A stretch of 64,000 nucleotides of DNA from CBDAPE01 sp965198325 (GTDB taxonomy: Bacteria; Pseudomonadota; Alphaproteobacteria; UBA828; JAPUJA01). The notes below the pieces were generated by a model, which was given only the letters and a program-made list of their open reading frames with translations, was not told the DNA's origin and ran no database searches. Each line of letters opens with the position of its first letter. Position 1 is the stretch's first letter. Both the position numbers and the translations under genes were made by a program. The stretch covers positions 415,539 to 479,538 of the forward strand of contig CBDAPE010000016.1 of NCBI GenBank assembly GCA_965198325.1, read 5' to 3'. Of this stretch, positions 58,945 to 64,000 are shown in pieces.

Positions 58945-59650
58945 TCCGCCTGACGGTGATGATGGACATCCGCTACCCGTTGTCACTGAGGCAGGTCGAA
59001 GGTTTGCTGTTCGAGCGCAGTATCGACATCTGCCATGAGACCGTACGGTTGTGGTGGAACCGGTTCGGTCCATTGTTTGGCACGAAGATCAGGAAGCGCC
59101 GCGTTCATGATGCCTCGTATTCCCGATGGCCCTGGCCCCTGGACGAGGTGTTCGTCAGGATCAGTGGTGAGACGCATTACCTCTGGCGTGCGGTGGACCA
59201 TGAAGGCGAGATGCTCGAGGTTTTTGCCACGAGGCGCCGGGATCGCAGGGCAGCGCCGAAGTTTCTGAAACGGACGATGAAGTGCCACGGCCGGCCCGGG
59301 ACTATCGTAACGGACCGGCTTCGGTCTTATGGCGCCGCGATGAAAGAGATTGGCATCCTGGAGCATCAGGACTGTGGACGATGGCTCAACGATCGAGCCG
59401 AGCATTCACATCAGCCGTTCCGACGACGAGAGGGCGCAATGGCCAAGTTCAGGGACATCAAGACCCTGCAGGAATTCGCTGCCGTCCACGCCTCGATCCA
59501 CAACCGCTTCAACCAGGACCGCCAACTCAACCGCTGCTACATCTTCAAGCAGAACCGCTCGGCCGCCCTGGCCGAGTGGCGTCAGTTGGCTGCCTGAGAG
59601 GCTCGCATTGCAGGTCCTTCAGTTTCCTGTCCAGTTAGCCTGACAACACC
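58845..59650 (+). mobile_element. IS6-family insertion sequence, copy 2
   Basis: The 806-bp element starts with GGCAGTGTCAAAGCAAATCG and ends TCCAGTTAGCCTGACAACACC, in the same orientation as copy 1 (49985). The left end interrupts the unknown gene at 58420. The 8-bp flanks (CACCCTCT and AATGGAAG) do not match, so no target duplication remains. The two copies bracket about 8 kb. Confidence 0.88.
58902..59597 (+). CDS. IS6-family transposase (copy 2)
   Basis: This is a 231-residue full-length DDE transposase, same length as copy 1 and alike over most of its sequence. The catalytic blocks are LDEVFVRISG, GTIVTDRLRSYG and NDRAEHSHQPFRRRE. In the last block the usual Glu is kept (RAEHSHQ), while copy 1 has RAENSRQ. 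Other differences are scattered substitutions (RHLDEV against PLDEV; EGTEVFAT against EMLEVFAT), suggesting an older split rather than a recent duplication. Confidence 0.95.
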   Translation: MHNPLHYFNSSSEVIRLTVMMDIRYPLSLRQVEGLLFERSIDICHETVRLWWNRFGPLFGTKIRKRRVHDASYSRWPWPLDEVFVRISGETHYLWRAVDHEGEMLEVFATRRRDRRAAPKFLKRTMKCHGRPGTIVTDRLRSYGAAMKEIGILEHQDCGRWLNDRAEHSHQPFRRREGAMAKFRDIKTLQEFAAVHASIHNRFNQDRQLNRCYIFKQNRSAALAEWRQLAA

Positions 59651-59666
59651 AATGGAAGAGACAGCC

Positions 59667-60490
59667 TCACGCTGGCATCTTAACCGGTTCTGAAGACAGC
59701 AAAGCCAAAACCTCAAGCACAAGGCGCGCCGCAGCTTCGCTATCGTCGTTCGTAGTAAACCGGCCGAAGCTGAAGCGGATGGACGCATCGCTCTGTGCCG
59801 CGGTGAGGCCCAAGGCGCGAAGCACATGGGACGGTTCGGTGATACCGGACGCACAGGCGGAGCCGGTAGACGCAGCGAGTCGCGGCTGCAAGGCGCCAAG
59901 AACTTCCTGCGCGTCGAAGCCGTCGAGCCTGACATTGGCGTTGCCCGGGTGGCGGCGACCGCCGCGGCGGGGCCGTTGACGGCAACGAAAGCATGCCCCT
60001 GTTGCAGGCGCGTGACGAATGAATCACGCTGACGAGCGACCCGCTTGCGTTCCTCTATGGCTTCGCGGCCGGTAAAGAACTTGGCGGCGGCTCCCATGCC
60101 AACACAGAGCGGCATCGGGACGGTGCCGGAACACAATCCTTCCTGTTGTCCGCCGCCGTAGATCAAGGGCTCTATTCGTTCTTGAAGTTCACGGCGAACG
60201 TAGAGCGTTCCGATGCCCTGCGGCCCGTACATCTTGTGTCCCGAAAGGCTGACCATATCCGCATGCACGGCCAGATCCTTCACATTCATGGCGCACGGAG
60301 CCTGCGCCGCATCGCAATGCAGCGGAATGCCATACGGCGCCAGCAGTTCAGCGATGCGCGGTATATCCTGAATCGTCCCGACTTCGTTGTTCACCGCCAT
60401 TGTGGAAGCGACCAGAACGCTTCGATCGAGGCATCTTTCCAACGCGTCCAGATCGATGAGGCCTTCGCTGTCCACCGGAACCGTCTCAAC
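59667..60490 (-). pseudogene. Cysteine desulfurase (NifS/IscS/DndA-like), truncated and frameshifted
   Basis: The minus-strand frame holds VPVDSEGLIDLDALERCLD, STMAVNNEVGTIQDI, HCDAAQAP and MVSLSGHKMYGPQGIGTLYVRR, with the PLP Lys in SGHK. Near 59951 the frame is lost; the adjacent frame gives NANVRLDGFDAQEVLGALQ and AASTGSACASGITEPSHVLRALGL, carrying the catalytic Cys loop, to the stop at 59667. One restored C joins the two. The N-terminal third is cut off by IS21 copy B at 60491. Such enzymes remove sulfur from cysteine for Fe-S or thio-modified products. The gene is clearly non-functional here. Confidence 0.85.
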
Positions 60491-61475
60491 TGAGAACGGC
60501 GGCGCAATAATCCCCACTGAAGCGGCCGGTTGATCCGGCTGTGGCGGACCAAAAGGGGACCGTCTATAGCCTTCGGTCAGAGTTACTCTGACTGGAAGGC
60601 GGGGGGATGTATCGGGTGGATTTGTACGCACGGGTTCGGCGGGCGTGCCGTGTCGATAGGATGAGCGTCCACGAGGCGTCGCGGGTGTTTGGTGTGGACC
60701 GCAAGACGGTCCGTAAGATGCTGTCGTTCTCGGTGCCGCCAGGATATCGCCGAAGCACGCCGCCCCGGCGACCGAAGCTGGATCCGTTCACGGGGATCAT
60801 CGATCGGATCCTGGAGGATGATCGGACCAGTCACCGCAAACAACGGCACACTGCAAAGCGCATCTTCGACCGTCTCCGGGACGAGTACGGCTTTACGGGC
60901 GGGTACACCATCGTGAAGGACTCCGTTCGCGAGCGGCGGCTTCGGTCACGTGAGGTGTTTGTGCCGCTCGTCCATTCCCCCGGTCACGCCCAGGCGGACT
61001 TCGGTGAGGCGATGGCGGTGATCGGCGGCGTGTCGCGCAAGGTCCACTTCCTTGCCTTCGACCTTCCCCACAGCGATGGTTGTTTTGTGAAAGCCTATCC
61101 GGCGGAGACGACCGAGGCCTTTTGCGATGGTCACAATGCGGCATTCGCCTTCTTCGGCGGCGTTCCCACATCCATCCTGTACGACAACACCAAGCTGGCT
61201 GTTGCCCGGGTCCTGGGAGATGGCAAGCGGCCGCGAACGCGCGTCTTCACGGAGTTGCAATCCCACTATCTGTTCGAGGACAGGTTCGGCCGACCGGGCA
61301 AGGGGAATGACAAGGGCAAAGTCGAGGGACTGGTTGGCTTCATCCGGCGGGACTTCCCGGTCCCGATCCCGCGGGCCGAGAGCTTCGAGGCTCTCAACGG
61401 TGCTCTCGCCGAACGGTGTTGCCGGCGCCGGGCCGCACGGCTGCGGGGTCACAAGGAAACCATCAGCGAGCGTGG
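60491..61475 (+). mobile_element. IS21-family copy B, left part
   Basis: It starts with TGAGAACGGCGGCGCAATAA and carries the first two thirds of an istA gene, then is cut by the IS256 element. It differs from copy A by many substitutions (for example MSVHEASRVFGVDRKTV against MSTREASRVFGLDRKTV), so it is an older or different variant. It interrupts the cysteine desulfurase gene. Confidence 0.85.
60607..61474 (+). pseudogene. istA: IstA N-terminal part (copy B), truncated by IS256
   Basis: The first 289 codons match IstA: helix-turn-helix MSVHEASRVFGVDRKTVRKML, Asp in AQADFGEA, YDNTKLAVARV and Glu in KGKVEGLVGFIRR, so all three catalytic residues are present. The frame reaches HKETISER and then enters IS256 DNA, ending at 61497 after seven foreign codons. 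The C-terminal region needed for IstB contact is missing, so it is not functional. Confidence 0.92.
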
Positions 61476-62803
61476 GTGTGTCCGATTGTCTGTGTAAGTG
61501 ACGCCGTGGGCGACATTGTTTCCGGCCTCAGCGCGCTGAGGCCGGAAAGCGATCCTCGAACAGGATCGCAAACTGCCCCATTGCGGCGGTCCATTCAATA
61601 GGCCGTTTCCAGCCGACACCGGCATTGCGGATCGCCAGGAACAACAGCTTGACCGCCGCCTCGTCGTTGGGGAAGCTACCGCGTGTCTTGATGATCTTGC
61701 GCAAAGATCGGTGCAGGCTCTCCAGCGCGTTGGTGGTGTAGATCATCTTGCGGATCGCCGGCGGGAACGCGAACATCGGCACCACCTGCTCCCAGGCGCG
61801 GCGCCAGCTGGGCGCGATCGCCGGATAGCGCTCGCCCCATTTGGCCTCGAACTCGTCGAGCTTGGCCGCCGCGGTCTCGGCGGTTTCGGCGCGGTAGATC
61901 GCCTTGATATCGGGCATGATCCTCTTTCGGTCCTTCCACGACACGAACGCCAGCGAACTGCGGATCAGATGCACGATGCAGGTCTGCACCGTGGTCTCGG
62001 GGAACACCGTTGTTATCGCCTCGGGGAAGCCCTTGAGGCCGTCGACCACGGCGATCAGGATGTCAGCGACGCCGCGGGTCTTGAGGTCGTTCATCACCTT
62101 GAGCCAGAACTTGGCGCCTTCGGTCTGCTCGATCCACAGCCCGAGAACCTCCTTCTCGCCTTCAGCGGTGAGGGCCAGTGCAACGTAGACTGCTTTGTTG
62201 CGCACCAGGCCTTCGTCGCGGATCTTGACCCGCAGCGCGTCAAAGAACACCACCGGATAGACCGCATCGAGCGGTCGGTTCTGCCATTCGCGGACCTCCT
62301 CGAGTACCGCGTCGGTGACCCGGCTGATCAGGTCCGGCGAAACCGCGACCCCGTAAAGCTCCTGCAGATGGCCACGTATCTGGCGCACCGTCATGCCGCG
62401 GGCATACAGCGACACGATGCGATCGTCGAAGCCCTCGAGACGGCGTTCGCCCTTGGGCACGATCAGCGGGTCGAACGTGCCGGTGCGGTCGCGCGGCACG
62501 GCGATATCGATCTCGCCATCCTCGCTCAGCACCGTCTTGTCCGAGTAGCCGTTGCGGCTGTTACCCGTGCCGCGACCGGCCGGGTCACCCTTCTCGTAGC
62601 CCAGGTGATCGCTCAGCTCGGCGTCAAGCGCCCGCTCCAAGAGCACCGCCTTGAGCTGCTTGAACAGCCCGTCTTCGCCCAGCAGGTCATCCGGCTTCTC
62701 GTAATCGGCCAGAAGTTCGTCCAGAAGTTCAGGTCTGATAGTCCTCATCGTAGGTCCTCCCATACGACCCACGGCACTCATTTACACAAGATATCTGACA
62801 CTC
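61476..62803 (-). mobile_element. IS256-family insertion sequence at a recombinant IS21 junction
   Basis: The ends form an imperfect inverted repeat: TGTGTCCGATTGTCTGTGTAA near 61478 and, on the other strand, AGTGTCAGATATCTTGTGTAA near 62802. The transposase gene is on the minus strand. The flanks do not share an 8-9 bp duplication. The left flank is istA copy B at codon 289; the right flank is istA of the copy A type, beginning at an earlier codon, so the two sides come from different elements. Confidence 0.85.
61528..62748 (-). CDS. IS256-family transposase
   Basis: From the ATG at 62748 (MRTIRPELLDELLADYEKPD) the 406-residue protein has the mutator-type DDE core: FFDALRVKIRDEG (Asp), LIAVVDGLKGFPEAI (Asp), TCIVHLIRSSLAFVSWKDRK and TTNALESLHRSLRKIIKTRG (Glu). 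The signature SLYARGMTVRQIRGHLQELYG is present. GGAGGACCTACG before this ATG is a good ribosome-binding site; a start at 62781 would add 11 residues. The gene is intact and probably active. Confidence 0.95.
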   Translation of the reverse strand: MRTIRPELLDELLADYEKPDDLLGEDGLFKQLKAVLLERALDAELSDHLGYEKGDPAGRGTGNSRNGYSDKTVLSEDGEIDIAVPRDRTGTFDPLIVPKGERRLEGFDDRIVSLYARGMTVRQIRGHLQELYGVAVSPDLISRVTDAVLEEVREWQNRPLDAVYPVVFFDALRVKIRDEGLVRNKAVYVALALTAEGEKEVLGLWIEQTEGAKFWLKVMNDLKTRGVADILIAVVDGLKGFPEAITTVFPETTVQTCIVHLIRSSLAFVSWKDRKRIMPDIKAIYRAETAETAAAKLDEFEAKWGERYPAIAPSWRRAWEQVVPMFAFPPAIRKMIYTTNALESLHRSLRKIIKTRGSFPNDEAAVKLLFLAIRNAGVGWKRPIEWTAAMGQFAILFEDRFPASAR

Positions 62804-63545
62804 GTCCCGCGGGCCGAGAGCTTCGAGGCGCTGAACGATGCTCTCGCGGGACAGTGCCGCCGGCGCCAGGCGGCGCGGCTGCGGGGTCACAAGGAGACCA
62901 TCGGCGAGCGCCTCGCACGGGACCGGGAAGCCTTCTTGCCTCTCCCCCCGGCACCCTACGATGCCTGCGACAAGCGTCACCGGAAGGGCGAGCTCACTGT
63001 CGCTGGTGCGCTGCCGGGGCAACGACTACTCGGTGCCCGTGGCCTATGGCCACCGCGAGGTGCTGATCCGGTGCTCCGTCGACGAGGTCGTTATCTCTTG
63101 CGGCGCGGAGGTGATTGCCCGGCACCGCCGGTCCTACGACAGCGAGGACCTGATCTTCGACCCGCTGCATTACCTACCCTTGATCGAGCAGAAGATCGGC
63201 GCCCTCGACCAGGCCGCGCCGTTGGCGGGCTGGGACCTGCCCGAGGCCTTCATCACTCTGCGACGCCTGCTCGAAGCCCGCATGGGCAAGGCGGGCAAGC
63301 GCGAGTACGTCCAGGTGCGCCGTCTGCTGGAGAGCTTCCGGCTCGAGGAGGTCGAGGGTGCGGTCGGCGACGCGCTCAGGCTCGGCGCCATCGGCTTCGA
63401 TGCGGTGAAGCACCTGGTACTGTGCCGCATCGAGCGGCGGCCGCCCCGGCTCAACCTCGAGGTCTATCCGTACCTGCCGCGCGCCCGGGTCGCGACGACG
63501 TCTGCCAAGTCGTACATGAGCCTGCTGTCGGGGCTCGGCGCATGA
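62804..63545 (+). pseudogene. istA: IstA C-terminal fragment (copy C), frameshifted
   Basis: This fragment holds the last half of istA. Compared with copy A there is one extra base near 62977 (GACAAGCGTCACC against GACAAGCGCACTG), which shifts the frame; after it the protein continues SLVRCRGNDYSVPVAYGHREVL to GLGA and the stop at 63545. Otherwise only a few substitutions separate the copies (DSFITL against EAFITL). It has no start of its own. Confidence 0.9.
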
Positions 63546-64000
63546 CCGACACACCACGGCTGCTGCTCGTCCACCACCTCAAGAGGCTGAAGCTGCCGAC
63601 GGTCCTGAGGGAGTACGACAAGATCGCCCGGCAGTGCGCCTCGGAAGGCGTCGACCACGTTCGCTATCTTCTTGCGTCTGGCCGAGCTCGAGCTGATCGA
63701 CCGCGAGCGCCGCATGGTCGAGCGGCGCATCAAGGCGGCGCGCTTCCCCGTGATCAAGAGCCTCGATAGCTTCGATTTCAAGGTCATCCCCTCGCTCAAC
63801 AAGACGTTGGTCCTGGAGCTCGCCCGCTGCGCGTACATCGAGCGCCGCGAGAACCTCATCGCGCTCGGCAACAGCGGCACCGGCAAGACCCACATCGCCC
63901 TCGGTCTCGGCTTGGCGGCCTGCCAGAAGGGCCTCTCGGTCGGCTTCATCACCGCCGCGCTGGTCCACGAGCTCATCGAGGCCCGCGATGACAAGCAGCT
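63542..64000 (+). pseudogene. istB: IstB (copy C), frameshifted and truncated by the window edge
   Basis: It starts MTDTPRLLLVHHLKRLKLPT as in copy A, but an extra T at about 63672 (CTTCTTGCGT against CTTCTGCGT) breaks the frame after VDHVRYLL. The original frame continues in another register through the Walker A region (GNSGTGKTHIALG) to the edge. It is unable to make a full helper ATPase if the base is real. Confidence 0.88.

Larger units (their letters stand above)
62804..64000 (+). mobile_element. IS21-family copy C, right part (runs out of the window)
   Basis: From GTCCCGCGGGCCGAGAGCTT (62804) the sequence follows copy A (from about 47537) almost base for base to the window end. It starts about 110 bp earlier in istA than where copy B ended, so this is not the other half of copy B but a separate copy joined through the IS256 element. 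Two one-base insertions relative to copy A are visible. Confidence 0.9.

Noticed and set aside
1..64000. tRNA and rRNA genes
   Set aside because: No cloverleaf-like or rRNA-like stretch was recognised in the intergenic gaps by eye. A tRNAscan-SE run would settle it.

Overview
The window is a GC-rich chromosomal segment from an alphaproteobacterium, probably of the Rhodospirillales type. The evidence is gene order: mlaD / small ORF / DUF2155 / aat / accC / accB / aroQ, and glnE / bcp / DUF455, plus the families present (HspQ, YhdP/AsmA-like, ThiS-ThiG fusion, AMIN-type amidase). No rRNA, tRNA or CRISPR array was seen. The species cannot be named from the sequence alone.

Region 1 (1-13,731) is metabolic and transport-related. 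A minus-strand operon encodes a branched-chain-amino-acid-type (HAAT) ABC transporter in the order livG, livF, three tandem paralogous binding proteins, livH, livM. It is followed by two flavodoxin-fold NAD(P)H oxidoreductases, a short-chain dehydrogenase and the start of a histidine phosphatase. Divergent from livG are a GcvT-FAD fusion of the dimethylglycine/sarcosine dehydrogenase type and a DAO-family oxidase, so uptake and oxidation of an N-methylated amine or amino acid is a reasonable guess.

Region 2 (13,744-45,575) is mostly housekeeping: a YceI / cytochrome b561 / YceI cluster, an M20 amidohydrolase, mlaD, DUF2155, aat, accC-accB-aroQ, thiSG, a BepA-like M48 protease, an aminotransferase, rne, amiC, a class A penicillin-binding protein, prfB with its programmed +1 frameshift site, glnE, a very large AsmA/YhdP-like protein, a DsbA-like protein, two GSTs, a D-threonine aldolase-like gene, an orphan solute-binding protein and hspQ. 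Several genes here are broken: one yceI has an in-frame amber codon, bcp has lost its middle, and the DUF455 and D-threonine-aldolase genes each carry a one-base deletion.

Region 3 (about 45,940-64,000) is an insertion-sequence graveyard. It holds three IS21-family copies (one complete, two partial), two IS6-family copies plus an IS6 end remnant, an IS110/IS1111-type element, an IS1595-family element carrying an extra gene, an IS3-family element with a duplicated inverted end, an IS256-family element, and an IS1182-like transposase remnant. Between them are islands of cargo or debris: a gamma-glutamylcyclotransferase-like gene, an AapJ-like binding protein, a TorF-like porin, and fragments of an M48 peptidase, a trypsin-like protease, an unknown protein and a cysteine desulfurase. 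The IS21 and IS6 copies are nested in direct orientation around this cargo. The IS256 element sits at the junction of two different IS21 copies, showing that the region has been rearranged by recombination.

No clearly complete novel system was found. The items most worth a second look are the IS1595 element with a passenger membrane-protein gene, the IS256/IS21 recombinant junction, the IS3 element with 58-bp perfect terminal repeats, the possible bridge-RNA region of the IS110 element, the LivF with Arg in place of the Walker A Lys, and the ThiS-ThiG fusion whose Gly-Gly is internal.
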